Source: CAYVAP01 sp964521065 (GTDB lineage: Bacteria > Bacteroidota > Bacteroidia > J057). Taken from it: a DNA stretch of 64,000 nt. Positions 18,750 to 27,569 of this stretch are shown in pieces; positions within the stretch are counted from its first letter, which is position 1; each line of letters opens with the position of its first letter. Where the stretch lies: the NCBI GenBank assembly GCA_964521065.1, contig CAZFPQ010000002.1, forward strand, positions 1 through 64,000, in the 5' to 3' direction. Both the position numbers and the translations under genes were made by a program. Under the pieces are notes generated by a model, which worked only from the letters and a program-made list of their open reading frames with translations, was not told where the DNA came from and made no database searches.

Positions 18750-18886
18750 AAGCACCTGGAGAGAAGAATTCAGGGTATGGCGGTATGGGATATGGATCAT
18801 GGATGTAAGGATGAATGTATACAGCCACATACCCCATACTCCCGTACCCCGATTGCCGTTTTTCTTGTATCCACTTGCATAAGACG
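18750..18886. repeat. Imperfect palindromic intergenic repeat, copy 2
   Basis: This second copy of the element at 17651-17780 includes a 12-nt insertion relative to copy 1. Arms 18773-18795 and 18825-18850 are largely complementary, giving a long imperfect stem. An open frame running through it (18714-19004) has no protein-like character. Confidence 0.7.
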
Positions 18887-19016
18887 TTTCAAGCATAAAA
18901 ACTCGGGAGGCGGGATATGGAAAGAACCTAAAAATACCCTTCTTAATTATCCTGCCTTCCAACCCCATTTAATCGCGTTCCTTTGTCTTCTGTTCAAGTA
19001 CTAGTTAACTGCCAAA

Positions 19017-19895
19017 ATGAATCCATTTCGTTCAAGTTTCTCTCCCTCCAGCCAGGATCAAGAACTGATTAAAAAAGCTTTAGATGGGTCAGCTCAAGCT
19101 TTAGAACAGCTGATCAAATCCCATCAAGACTATATCTACAATGTAGTGCTCAAACTCGTTTTGAATCCCGAAGAAGCAGAAGACTTAACCCAGGAAGTCC
19201 TGATCAAGATGGTGACCAAACTCGCCCAATTTAAGGGCAGGAGTAGCTTTCGGACTTGGCTTTACCGCATTGCCTTTAATCATTTTCTCAAGATGAAGAA
19301 AACCCAATTCGAAGGAGTCATCCATTCGTTTGACGAATACCAAGTCAGTTTAAATCAAATCCAAGACCATGAGCTCACGCAAGACGAAAAAATAGCTCAA
19401 CAAGAGCTAATCGAGGAGGCAAAATTGAGTTGCATGTCGGGCATGTTGATGTGCCTGGACCGCCCCCAACGCTTAGTCTATATTTTAGGCGAGATATTTG
19501 AAGTGGATCACCAGCTGGGATCCGAGTTGATGGACATCTCCACCTCCAACTTCCGCAAAAAGCTAGAACGGGCCCGAAGGGACCTCTACCGGTTCATGAA
19601 TCACCAATGTGGGCTGGTTAACCCCGCAAATCCTTGCAGATGTGCCCGAAAAACCAAAGGTTTTATTGAGTCAGGCTGGGTAGACCCCCAGAATATGAGA
19701 TATAATACACATTTTACCCAAAGCATAAGTCAAAGTCTAGCAGACAAGAATCAGCAACTAGACCATCTCTTGGAACATGAATATGCGGCTTGGTTCCAAT
19801 CCACTCCTTTCCAAGAAAAAGACCACTCAGGTCGACTCATGAAGGGATTGCTTCAAGACCCCTTTTTTCGCGATACGTTTAACCTGGGAAGCTAA
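19017..19895 (+). CDS. ECF-like RNA polymerase sigma factor with Cys-containing C-terminus
   Basis: Residues 15-95 form sigma region 2 (DYIYNVVLKLVLNPEEAEDLTQEV, then SSFRTWLYRIAFNHF). Residues 138-195 form a diverged region 4 (RLVYILGEIFEVDHQLGSELM, STSNFRKKLERARRDLY). Beyond the usual ECF length comes a 95-residue tail with CGLVNPANPCRCARK (Cys198, 207, 209), a motif I associate with a sigma-70 subgroup and possibly with metal binding. No anti-sigma gene is adjacent. It lies 350 nt upstream of the first polysaccharide-locus gene on the same strand, but an operator and a long leader separate them, so control of the locus by this sigma factor is only a possibility. Confidence 0.85.
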   Translation: MNPFRSSFSPSSQDQELIKKALDGSAQALEQLIKSHQDYIYNVVLKLVLNPEEAEDLTQEVLIKMVTKLAQFKGRSSFRTWLYRIAFNHFLKMKKTQFEGVIHSFDEYQVSLNQIQDHELTQDEKIAQQELIEEAKLSCMSGMLMCLDRPQRLVYILGEIFEVDHQLGSELMDISTSNFRKKLERARRDLYRFMNHQCGLVNPANPCRCARKTKGFIESGWVDPQNMRYNTHFTQSISQSLADKNQQLDHLLEHEYAAWFQSTPFQEKDHSGRLMKGLLQDPFFRDTFNLGS

Positions 19896-20045
19896 AATCC
19901 CATGTCTCTGAGCTTTTGGCTTAACCTTTAGATATATACCCATCATACCCATCGACTGACAAGGGCCTTCTGCCTAAAATACCTTCCCCCCCTTATCTCA
20001 CCTTTCCTGTATAAGGCATGGTATGTGAGGCAGTTTTCCAGCGGC

Positions 20046-20098
20046 ATCAAAAAATATAAAAAACATATCAAAAAATCGATAAGATTGCGATTAGACTA
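20046..20098 (+). promoter_or_regulatory. Predicted AraC-family operator, copy A
   Basis: Two identical half-sites, ATCAAAAAAT at 20046-20055 and 20067-20076, lie 21 bp apart (two helical turns), the arrangement typical for AraC-family activators. The 42 bp 20046-20087 match 23430-23471 at 37 of 42 positions. A further shared block, GATTAGACTA, is at 20089-20098. It lies 157 nt upstream of the BNR_4 lyase-like gene. In the rest of 19896-20244 I see no gene and no other copy except the partial half-site downstream. Confidence 0.75.
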
Positions 20099-20141
20099 AA
20101 TTAGTTTCATCCCTACTTCGTACCGCGCCTCCACTTTAAGG

Positions 20142-20189
20142 TCAAAAAATATAAAATTGATTATAACCAATGGGTTCAATACCCGTTGG
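20142..20189 (+). promoter_or_regulatory. Extra half-site and leader hairpin
   Basis: TCAAAAAATATAAAA (20142-20156) repeats the beginning of the operator. It is followed by a small hairpin, CCAATGGGT (20167-20175) with ACCCGTTGG (20181-20189), a 9-bp stem with one G-U pair and a 5-nt loop, 55 nt upstream of the start codon. A role in transcription or leader stability is inference. Confidence 0.4.
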
Positions 20190-20244
20190 CCACCGGTTAC
20201 TGTATACCAGACACATAGCCATGCATCCTCAAATGGACTAAATT

Positions 20245-22431
20245 ATGAAAACTCGCAAGACAGGAAATCGCACACGTTGTAAGTCAGGACTACCCTGGAT
20301 CTTGGTCGTGCTCACCTTGTTACTCTTTCACCAAGGCACAGCGCAAATAACACTCGAGAACCAGGTTTTCATATCAGATTCAGCGCTTTTTTTTGATGGA
20401 GATCGACGTACAGATAGCAACGTCCCCAATGTACCCGGCCAATATGATTTCCGGTTTGGACGGTTTATTTCTGCCCATGGAGACTGCATCAAAACCCTGG
20501 GAAAATATGTCTTCATGACCTGGTATAAGGGCGACAAGCAGGATCGACACGTTCGCTTGACACGCTATGACACAGAGACTGGGGTACAAAAAACCATCGA
20601 GTTTCCCCATAGGCATACCGGATATCTCAATCAGTGGTGGATAGGAGAATCTCATAATACTATCGCCATTGGCGTAAGTCCCCTAGATGGCAGCATCCAT
20701 CTGATCTATGACATGCATGCCTATTCGAATACCCGACCTTCCGATGGCTCTTTTGCAAATGATTACTTTCGGTATTCCTATTCTCTTCCGGGGGCCGCTA
20801 CGGTAGCTGACTCTAATTTCACCCTGAATCAGTTTGTCCAAAGTCCAAATGGAGATTACAAGCACATCAGTTTGTCGGGTGATGCCAACAACAGAAATGA
20901 AGATTACCAAAACTTTTCGGGCTTAACCTATCCCAAGTTCTTTCTGAATGACAACCATGAGCTCTTCATGTATATACGTACTGGGGGAAATAACAATGCA
21001 GCATATAAGTTCATAAAATATGATCACCGCACTTCTAGCTGGTCTACTTTTATGAGGTTTAATGTCTTAAATGCTAGGTCCCAGGGGCAGCCATTCAATT
21101 GGGGACTGTATGGAAGCATCAAATATGTAAATGGAAAAATCAGAATTGGTTTTCAACAGCGGTCGTCAAATAATAATGACAAATTTTTATATCAAAATGG
21201 CTTCTACTATGCTTATTCTGATGACCAAAACGGACAAAATAACTGGAAAGACTATCAGGGAAATAGCTTCACATTACCCCTGCTAGACCCCGATAAAATA
21301 AAAATAGCTGAGCCGGGGGATGTTGTATCCACTACCCAACTTAATAAAGTCCGTATTACCGGAGGGTTTGACTGGACAGTCACCCACGCAGGGGATGTTC
21401 ATTTTGTCGGAACCGTCAGAGATGACGAGAACAACGAGGTTAAACAAGTCCACTCCTACCAAAGCGGAGGAACCGGAGGCTTTGTAACCACTACTGACTT
21501 CTCCGGGGGAGCAGCAATCTACACAGCGGGGAATGATGTATATCTAATTGGGCTCAACTCTTCTGGGCGGGTGAAGGTAGAGAAAGCCCCAGGAGGGACC
21601 AATGATTTCACTACTGTATATGAAGCTACATCTGGCCCTCGCTTTACCCACGGACAGGTATATATCAGCAATGGAAAGCTCTATTACTATTTGATGGAAA
21701 ATGTATCTACCGGGAGTGCCAGGCCCATTCAACTACAAGTGATTGATCTAGACCTAGCGCCATTACCCCCTGTAGACCTATCGGGTACTTACCGCTTTAA
21801 GAGTCTAGCCAGTGGAGATTACATGCAATCCGAAGGCGCTGGTGTCATACTTTCTCCCTCGGATAGTGGAGAAGCCAAACTTTGGAGGCTCGTACAAGTT
21901 CAAGATGGGTACTACAACATCGAATCAGAATTGGGCAACAGAGGAGTACTTAGGGCAGCTCCCGATTCAGCGCTAATAAACACCAACTTCTCTAGTCCAA
22001 TAGCTGATACGGATAAGCTATGGAAAGCCATCCACCAATGGGGGAATGTTTATCGTTTTGAAAGCAAAGTGCCAGTTAGAGACTACCTATGGGGCAAAAC
22101 GACCTCTGGAGAAGTCCTTTGGGGGCCAAGCCAAGCAAATGATACTCGCTGGGGATTGGAGCGTGTTTCTGTAACGGAAATAAACTCAATCGAAGAAAGC
22201 CCATACACCATATACCCCAACCCAGCTACCAGTTCCGTATGGATTGATCAAATCAAACACTTTCATACCCTTCGCTTGCTAGATGTGGCCGGACGCGAGC
22301 TCTTGCGTCAGACACTGCCAGTGGGGACCTCCCAATGGAAATTGTCTGTCGAATCCTTGCCATCTGGCATGTACCACCTACAACTCATAGGTAGAGAATC
22401 CCTAGTTAGCAATAAATTGATGATTGAGTAA
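20245..22431 (+). CDS. BNR_4 polysaccharide lyase, PL24-like ulvan lyase candidate, T9SS-secreted
   Basis: The 728-residue protein has a long signal peptide (about 1-34, ending GTAQ), a BNR_4 seven-bladed propeller (about 45-510), a ricin-like beta-trefoil region (about 515-640) and a T9SS type A sorting domain (about 650-728). In the propeller, H137 (ESHN), H158 (DMHAY), Y229 (LTYP) and R245 (MYIRTG) reproduce the His/His/Tyr/Arg catalytic set of PL24 ulvan lyases, with His-His spacing 21 and Tyr-Arg spacing 16. PL24 enzymes cleave the rhamnose-3-sulfate-uronate bond by beta-elimination. The predicted AraC operator lies upstream. PL24 versus a related BNR_4 family needs a profile search; a secreted lyase role is well supported. 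Confidence 0.78.
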   Translation: MKTRKTGNRTRCKSGLPWILVVLTLLLFHQGTAQITLENQVFISDSALFFDGDRRTDSNVPNVPGQYDFRFGRFISAHGDCIKTLGKYVFMTWYKGDKQDRHVRLTRYDTETGVQKTIEFPHRHTGYLNQWWIGESHNTIAIGVSPLDGSIHLIYDMHAYSNTRPSDGSFANDYFRYSYSLPGAATVADSNFTLNQFVQSPNGDYKHISLSGDANNRNEDYQNFSGLTYPKFFLNDNHELFMYIRTGGNNNAAYKFIKYDHRTSSWSTFMRFNVLNARSQGQPFNWGLYGSIKYVNGKIRIGFQQRSSNNNDKFLYQNGFYYAYSDDQNGQNNWKDYQGNSFTLPLLDPDKIKIAEPGDVVSTTQLNKVRITGGFDWTVTHAGDVHFVGTVRDDENNEVKQVHSYQSGGTGGFVTTTDFSGGAAIYTAGNDVYLIGLNSSGRVKVEKAPGGTNDFTTVYEATSGPRFTHGQVYISNGKLYYYLMENVSTGSARPIQLQVIDLDLAPLPPVDLSGTYRFKSLASGDYMQSEGAGVILSPSDSGEAKLWRLVQVQDGYYNIESELGNRGVLRAAPDSALINTNFSSPIADTDKLWKAIHQWGNVYRFESKVPVRDYLWGKTTSGEVLWGPSQANDTRWGLERVSVTEINSIEESPYTIYPNPATSSVWIDQIKHFHTLRLLDVAGRELLRQTLPVGTSQWKLSVESLPSGMYHLQLIGRESLVSNKLMIE

Positions 22432-22546
22432 TGAATGAATAGGGGCAAATTCAGCTGCCTATAGATTCCCAAGGTTGGAATCGGCTCCCGAGGCTTTTCT
22501 GAATGGAGTAAACTACCGCTTCATACCCTAAAAAGTTGCTGCTCAC

Positions 22547-23425
22547 TCAAAACACCCTACTCCTCTTTCTGTAGGTACCAGGGGCGATACCTGTTTTCTT
22601 TTTGAAAGCAGTATTAAAGTAGTATTCATTCTGATAGCCCAAGGAAAACGCAATCTCTTTGATGGGGGCTTTGCTTTGGGTGAGCAGGATCTTTGCCTGA
22701 TTCAACCGCAATTGCTGATGATACTGCCCCAAGGACATGCCCACATAATCTCGAAAAGTCTTACGCATTTTTGAATAGCTCACCCCATTGAGCCTGCCAA
22801 GTTCATTCCAGTCTATTTTTTGGGCAATGCGCTCTGCAATCTGGGTCTTTATCCTACGAATCAAGATTTCGGTGGCGGTATCAACGGTGTTATTCTTGAT
22901 CAGGTAAAGCAAGTCCCCAATGAGGTGAAAAACTGCAGCACTTGCGGCTTGTTGCCAGCCTACCTTCTCTGCTTTGGCCAACTGAAAAACCTGATGATAG
23001 TGTCTGACTAAATGCTCGTGGAACCCAACTTCATAAATAGGTTGCTCAATGGACAAAAAGCCATTTTCTAATAGGCTATCAAGCAGTTTCCCATTTACCC
23101 CTACATAGTACTCCGTCCAACCCGTTTCAGTAAGCGGTTTGTAGCGATGGGCCACTTTGGGAAAAAGCAAAAAAATGGTCCCCGGATTTACCTGATAACG
23201 GATCCCTCCCTCTACCTCAAACAGGCCCTTGCCTGCAGTGATGTAGATGATTTGGTACTCGTCCAACTTTCGGGGTCTAAGGGAATCAAATTGATACTCC
23301 TTTGGATGTACCATAGGGGGATAAGAAGTGCCTGCCGGTGTACGAGAGAAGCCTAAAGTATGAATAGCCATCCCCCATTTCAGGTCTTCCCCACTGTGCG
23401 TTGGGTATTCAAAAAAGTTTTCCAT
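22547..23425 (-). CDS. AraC-family transcriptional regulator of the polysaccharide locus
   Basis: The 292-residue protein has an N-terminal cupin-type sensor domain (about 20-165; YQIIYITAGKGLFEVEGG and a PGTIFLLFP strand) and a C-terminal double helix-turn-helix (about 190-290) with the signature IKEIAFSLGYQNEYYFNTAFKKKTGIAPGTYR. It most likely senses a released sugar. ATG 23425 was chosen; a TTG at 23455 would extend it by ten odd residues through the operator. It is divergent from the isomerase-permease operon, with a 42-bp operator beginning 5 bp upstream of its ATG, implying autoregulation together with activation of the operon. Confidence 0.9.
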   Translation of the reverse strand: MENFFEYPTHSGEDLKWGMAIHTLGFSRTPAGTSYPPMVHPKEYQFDSLRPRKLDEYQIIYITAGKGLFEVEGGIRYQVNPGTIFLLFPKVAHRYKPLTETGWTEYYVGVNGKLLDSLLENGFLSIEQPIYEVGFHEHLVRHYHQVFQLAKAEKVGWQQAASAAVFHLIGDLLYLIKNNTVDTATEILIRRIKTQIAERIAQKIDWNELGRLNGVSYSKMRKTFRDYVGMSLGQYHQQLRLNQAKILLTQSKAPIKEIAFSLGYQNEYYFNTAFKKKTGIAPGTYRKRSRVF

Positions 23426-23429
23426 CGAT

Positions 23430-23471
23430 ATCAAAAAATGTAAAAAACAAATCAAAAAATCAACATGATTG
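23430..23471 (+). promoter_or_regulatory. Predicted AraC-family operator, copy B
   Basis: Half-sites ATCAAAAAAT at 23430-23439 and 23451-23460 are 21 bp apart, and the segment ends in GATTG as in copy A. It lies between the divergent AraC gene (ATG 23425) and the isomerase gene (ATG 23514); GATTAGACTA recurs at 23488-23497. No confident promoter boxes could be placed. Confidence 0.75.
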
Positions 23472-23513
23472 GCCCAGCCATGTCCTAGATTAGACTACTA
23501 TCCTCGCAAAATC

Positions 23514-24944
23514 ATGCTACCAAAATCAGAAAATATAAAAGTAGGCTTATTTGGCATTGGACTGGACACCTATTGGCCGCAGTTTGACGGCCTCCTAGAA
23601 AATCTAAAAGGTTACCAGAAGCAGATTCGCCAGCGTATAGCAGAATATGGAGTTGAGGTAATAGACGCTGGCATGGTAGACTGTCCAGTAAAGGCCCGAC
23701 AAGCAGCGAATATGCTCAAGACAGCAGATGTAGAAATCGTGTTTCTGTACGTATCTACCTATGCGCTATCCTCCACTGTGCTCCCAATAGCACAAAAAGT
23801 TAAATCCCACATAATCATACTTAATCTCCAGCCTAGAGCCCAACTGGACTATGCAGCTTTTAATCAACTAGGAGATCGAGGAGTGATGACGGGCGTTTGG
23901 CTCGAAAACTGCCAGGCTTGCTCCGTCCCTGAGATCGCGTCGGTGTTCAATCGTTCGGGGGTCTCCTATGATTTTGTAACGGGCCATTTGCAAGACGAAG
24001 AGGCTTGGACAGAAATCCAGGCATGGACGGAAGCAGCAAGAGTGGCTGCTTACATGCGGAGCAATCGCTTAGGGATTTTGGGACATTACTACAATGGCAT
24101 GCTCGATGTCTATTCGGACCTTACGCGGCATTCAGCTGCTTTTGGAACACACATGGAATTATTAGAAATGTGTGAATTAAAACAGTATCGGGATGAAGTG
24201 ACCAGCGAGCAGGTCACAGAAAAGATCAGTGAGTTTTATGAAGCCTTTGATGTAGCTGAAGATTGCAAACAATCGGAGCTAGCAAGAGCAGCTACCACGT
24301 CCATTGCCCTAGACAGATTGGTGGCAGCACATGATCTGGGTGCCATGGCTTACTATTATGAAGGAGCGCCGGGGAACGAATATGAAAACATTGTCACCTC
24401 AGTCATAGCAGGGAACACCTTACTGACAGGAAAAAACATTCCCATTGCGGGTGAGTGCGAAGTAAAAAATGCCCAGGCGATGAAGATCATGTCTGAGTTT
24501 GGGGCTGGAGGATCCTTTTCAGAATTCTACTTAATGGATTTCCAAGAAGATGTGATATTTCTAGGACATGATGGGCCTGCACATTTTGCCATTGCAGAAG
24601 GGCGAGTCAACCTGGTCCCACTCCCCGTTTACCATGGAAAGCCGGGTCAGGGGCTCTCCATCCAAATGTCCGTAAAACATGGTCCAGTAACTCTTTTGTC
24701 CGTGGTGGAAGGCAGAGATGACGTATTCTTACTAGTGGCAGAAGCCCACTCGGTAAAAGGTCCAGTTTTACATATTGGCAATACCAACAGCCGATACAAA
24801 TTTTCCATTGGCGCTAAGCAGTTCATGAATGATTGGTCCAAGCATGGTCCATCCCACCACTGTGCAATCGGTGTCGGCCATATCGCACACAAAATCGAGA
24901 AGCTCGGACAAGTATTGAGTATTCGGGTGGAACGTGTTTGTTGA
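23514..24944 (+). CDS. L-arabinose/L-fucose isomerase-like sugar isomerase
   Basis: The 476-residue cytoplasmic protein resembles AraA. The metal-site segments align with E. coli AraA: E283 (YYYEG), E314 (AGECEVKNAQAMKIM matching AGEGDWKTAALLRIM), H352 (LGHDG) and H448/H449 (PSHHC). It would isomerise an aldose to a ketose using Mn2+. The AraC operator sits 42 nt upstream, and a RhaT-type permease follows 18 nt downstream, so it is the first catabolic gene of the regulon. The substrate is not fixed by sequence: L-rhamnose, L-fucose or L-arabinose are possible, and the RhaT neighbour favours a deoxysugar. An in-frame TTG at 23469 lies over the operator and was not chosen. Confidence 0.8.
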   Translation: MLPKSENIKVGLFGIGLDTYWPQFDGLLENLKGYQKQIRQRIAEYGVEVIDAGMVDCPVKARQAANMLKTADVEIVFLYVSTYALSSTVLPIAQKVKSHIIILNLQPRAQLDYAAFNQLGDRGVMTGVWLENCQACSVPEIASVFNRSGVSYDFVTGHLQDEEAWTEIQAWTEAARVAAYMRSNRLGILGHYYNGMLDVYSDLTRHSAAFGTHMELLEMCELKQYRDEVTSEQVTEKISEFYEAFDVAEDCKQSELARAATTSIALDRLVAAHDLGAMAYYYEGAPGNEYENIVTSVIAGNTLLTGKNIPIAGECEVKNAQAMKIMSEFGAGGSFSEFYLMDFQEDVIFLGHDGPAHFAIAEGRVNLVPLPVYHGKPGQGLSIQMSVKHGPVTLLSVVEGRDDVFLLVAEAHSVKGPVLHIGNTNSRYKFSIGAKQFMNDWSKHGPSHHCAIGVGHIAHKIEKLGQVLSIRVERVC

Positions 24945-24962
24945 TAAGAAAATCTAAAAAGC

Positions 24963-26015
24963 ATGCAGGCATTATTTGGTGTACTTTTTCACTCCATCGG
25001 AGGTGTCGCAGCAGGTAGCTTCTATATGCCCTACAACCAAGTCAAGGGTTGGGCTTGGGAAAGCTTCTGGATGCTTGGCGGCGTGGTTTCGTGGCTCATT
25101 GCCCCCATGGTCGCTGCAGGGTTCACGGTTCCAAGCTTCCTGGCCATCATTACGGGTACCGACGGTCAGGTGATCACGTTTACCTACCTCATGGGTTTAC
25201 TTTGGGGCATTGGAGGCTTATCGTTTGGTTTAGGTGTACGCTATTTGGAGATGTCCTTAGGCAACTCTGTGGTGCTGGGTTTTTGTGCAGCATTTGGCGC
25301 CTTGATGCCAGCCATTTACTACGACTTTGTCCCCCAGCAGGGAAAAAATTCCTTAACGGACATGCTTGGTTCGCCAGGAGGTCAGTTGGTTCTGATCGGT
25401 GTGTTGTTATGCCTGATCGGAATTGGTATTTGCGGCAAGGCAGGCATGATGAAGGAGAAAGAGCTATCTGAGGAAGAGCAAGCAAAGAGCATTGCAGAGT
25501 TCAACTTAGGCAAGGGGTTAATCGTGGCAACCGTTTCTGGAATCCTGAGTTCTTTTTTCAATTTTGGTATAGAGGCTGGTAAAGAAATGGCAGAGGCAGC
25601 GATTTTATCAGGCTCAAACCCCCTCTTTCAAAACAATGTCACCTTTGTCGTAATTCTCTGGGGAGGCTTGACGACCAATTTTATATGGACTTCCGTTTTG
25701 AGTGTTCGGAATAGGTCCTACCAAGACTATTCCAATAAGTCCACCCCCATATTCCATAACACCCTCTTCTCATCCTTAGCTGGGATCACTTGGTTCCTTC
25801 AGTTCTTCTTCTATGGCATGGGCGAAAGCAGACTGGGAAATGGAGCCAGCTCATGGATACTGCACATGTCCACCATCATTCTTACCGCTAACCTCTGGGG
25901 AATCCAACGAAAGGAATGGAACGGAGTCAATCCCATAACCAAGTGGACAATTGCCGCAGGCATCTTGGTCATCATCTTATCTGTGATCCTCGTAGGGATC
26001 GGAAATACCATGTAG
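24963..26015 (+). CDS. rhaT: L-rhamnose-proton symporter family permease
   Basis: The 350-residue membrane protein has ten predicted hydrophobic helices and typical RhaT sequence (FHSIGGVAAGSFYMPYNQVKGW near the N-terminus; NFGIEAGKEMAEAA and NNVTFVVILWGG in the second half). It should import L-rhamnose, or a similar deoxysugar, with protons across the inner membrane. It starts 18 nt after the isomerase gene and ends 24 nt before a sulfatase start, so it lies inside an operon. The rhamnosidases encoded nearby would supply its substrate. Confidence 0.9.
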   Translation: MQALFGVLFHSIGGVAAGSFYMPYNQVKGWAWESFWMLGGVVSWLIAPMVAAGFTVPSFLAIITGTDGQVITFTYLMGLLWGIGGLSFGLGVRYLEMSLGNSVVLGFCAAFGALMPAIYYDFVPQQGKNSLTDMLGSPGGQLVLIGVLLCLIGIGICGKAGMMKEKELSEEEQAKSIAEFNLGKGLIVATVSGILSSFFNFGIEAGKEMAEAAILSGSNPLFQNNVTFVVILWGGLTTNFIWTSVLSVRNRSYQDYSNKSTPIFHNTLFSSLAGITWFLQFFFYGMGESRLGNGASSWILHMSTIILTANLWGIQRKEWNGVNPITKWTIAAGILVIILSVILVGIGNTM

Positions 26016-26039
26016 ACGATGGCAGCAATAAATAAAACA

Positions 26040-27518
26040 ATGAAGAAATTGAATCCTGTTTACATGTTGCTCTTGCTGATCTCCTATACGGGTTGTCAAC
26101 AGGATGGACATAAAACTAAGCAATCCGGGGCAGAGAGACCTAACGTCATTTACATTTTAACAGACCAATGGCGGACCCAGTCTTTGGGCTATGCGGGCAA
26201 TCCAGATATTCAAACGCCCTACCTCGATGCACTAGCAGAGGAGTCGGTCAATTTCATCCATGCTGTTTCCGTTACCCCGGTTTGCACCCCACACCGCGCG
26301 GCATTGCTCACAGGGAGATTTCCCACCACCACTGGAATGATCGCCAATGACATCTATCTCCCTTCGGAAGAGCTGACCATGGCAGAGCTTTACAAAGATG
26401 CGGGCTACAGCACCGCATACTATGGAAAGTGGCATCTTGACGGCCATGGAAGGCAAAATAACGTGATCCCCGAAAGACGGCAAGGATTTGACTACTGGAA
26501 AGCACTTGAGTGTTCGCATGCCTACCATAAAATGGCCTATTACGACAATGATGATCCAGAGATGAAGTATTGGCCAGGGTATTCTCCATTTGCCATCATC
26601 GAAGATGCCAAACAGTATTTAACCCTGCGCGCAGGTGATGAAAATCCTTTCTTATTATTTATTTCCCTCGGCACCCCTCACTATCCTCATAGCAGTGCCC
26701 CAGAAAAATACCAAGACCTATACCCAGAAGATAGCCTGTCAATATCCCTAAATGTTCCAGGAAGGCTCCATGAACGAGTCAAAAAGGAGCTAAAGGGCTA
26801 CTATGCCCATGCTACCGCTACAGACCACGCCATTGGAGGTCTTCTGGACAAAATCAAGGAGCTTGGATTCTGGGACAACTCCATCATTGTATTTTCGGCA
26901 GACCATGGAGAAATGATGGGCGCACATGGCTTTAAGCCCTTTGTTAAACAGCTGGCCTGGGATGAATCTATACGCGTGCCTTTCCTGATCAGATACCCAT
27001 CCATCGGAGAAAACCAGGGGACAGTAATCAACGCCCCCTTGACCACGCCAGATATTCTTCCATCCTTACTTTCACTCTCGGGATTGGACATTCCCGAAAC
27101 TGTGGATGGCGATGACCTATCCAACTTGATGAGAAATCCTGACCCAGAAGCAGATCGAGCTGCTTTGGTGATGAATGCTGCGCCTTTTGGATCAAACTTT
27201 CGAGACCCAGCCTACAGAGGTATCCGCACCAAGCAATACACCTACGTCAAGACAGTCAATGGAGAAACCTTGCTCTTCGACAACATCGATGACCCTTATC
27301 AGATGAAAAATCTGGTAAGGGACTCAGCGCATAAAGGGCTTCAAGCAAAGCTGGATCAGCTCTTTCATGCAGAGTTGGCGAAAATTAGAGATGAGCTCCA
27401 CCCCCGTGAATACTACATGAATAAATGGAACCTGCAGTTTGATGACTCTAGGCGAGCCATCAATTGGTGGGACAATACAGACGGGCAGATGGTTCAGTCT
27501 CCCCGCAAGAAAAATTAA
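26040..27518 (+). CDS. S1-type sulfatase, lipoprotein
   Basis: The 492-residue protein starts with a lipoprotein signal (SYTGC, Cys19) and carries the formylglycine motif CTPHR at Cys82 within VCTPHRAALLTG. Other sulfatase marks are the DQW metal-site region near 42-44, KWHLDGHG and SADHGEMMG. The motif has His where Ser is more usual, but still fits C-x-P-x-R and should be matured by a formylglycine-generating enzyme; none is encoded in the window. It likely removes a sulfate ester from oligosaccharides in the periplasm. It lies in the isomerase-RhaT operon. An ATG at 26019 adds seven residues before the signal. Confidence 0.9.
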   Translation: MKKLNPVYMLLLLISYTGCQQDGHKTKQSGAERPNVIYILTDQWRTQSLGYAGNPDIQTPYLDALAEESVNFIHAVSVTPVCTPHRAALLTGRFPTTTGMIANDIYLPSEELTMAELYKDAGYSTAYYGKWHLDGHGRQNNVIPERRQGFDYWKALECSHAYHKMAYYDNDDPEMKYWPGYSPFAIIEDAKQYLTLRAGDENPFLLFISLGTPHYPHSSAPEKYQDLYPEDSLSISLNVPGRLHERVKKELKGYYAHATATDHAIGGLLDKIKELGFWDNSIIVFSADHGEMMGAHGFKPFVKQLAWDESIRVPFLIRYPSIGENQGTVINAPLTTPDILPSLLSLSGLDIPETVDGDDLSNLMRNPDPEADRAALVMNAAPFGSNFRDPAYRGIRTKQYTYVKTVNGETLLFDNIDDPYQMKNLVRDSAHKGLQAKLDQLFHAELAKIRDELHPREYYMNKWNLQFDDSRRAINWWDNTDGQMVQSPRKKN

Positions 27519-27569
27519 TGTCACTTCAGCCCTAGCAACTTAGCCTGGCCTGCATAAGGATTAACTCGA

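Noticed and set aside
17651..18886. Insertion sequence or CRISPR
   Set aside because: There is no transposase, no regular spacing and only two copies, so the stretch was reported as a palindromic repeat instead.
18714..19004. 96-codon open frame between the ABM gene and the sigma factor
   Set aside because: It runs through the palindromic repeat copy 2 and its product has no domain-like pattern; it exists only because the repeat lacks stops in that frame.
22464..22482. Possible terminator between the BNR_4 gene and the AraC gene
   Set aside because: The stem is only six pairs with no T-run directly after it, too weak to call.
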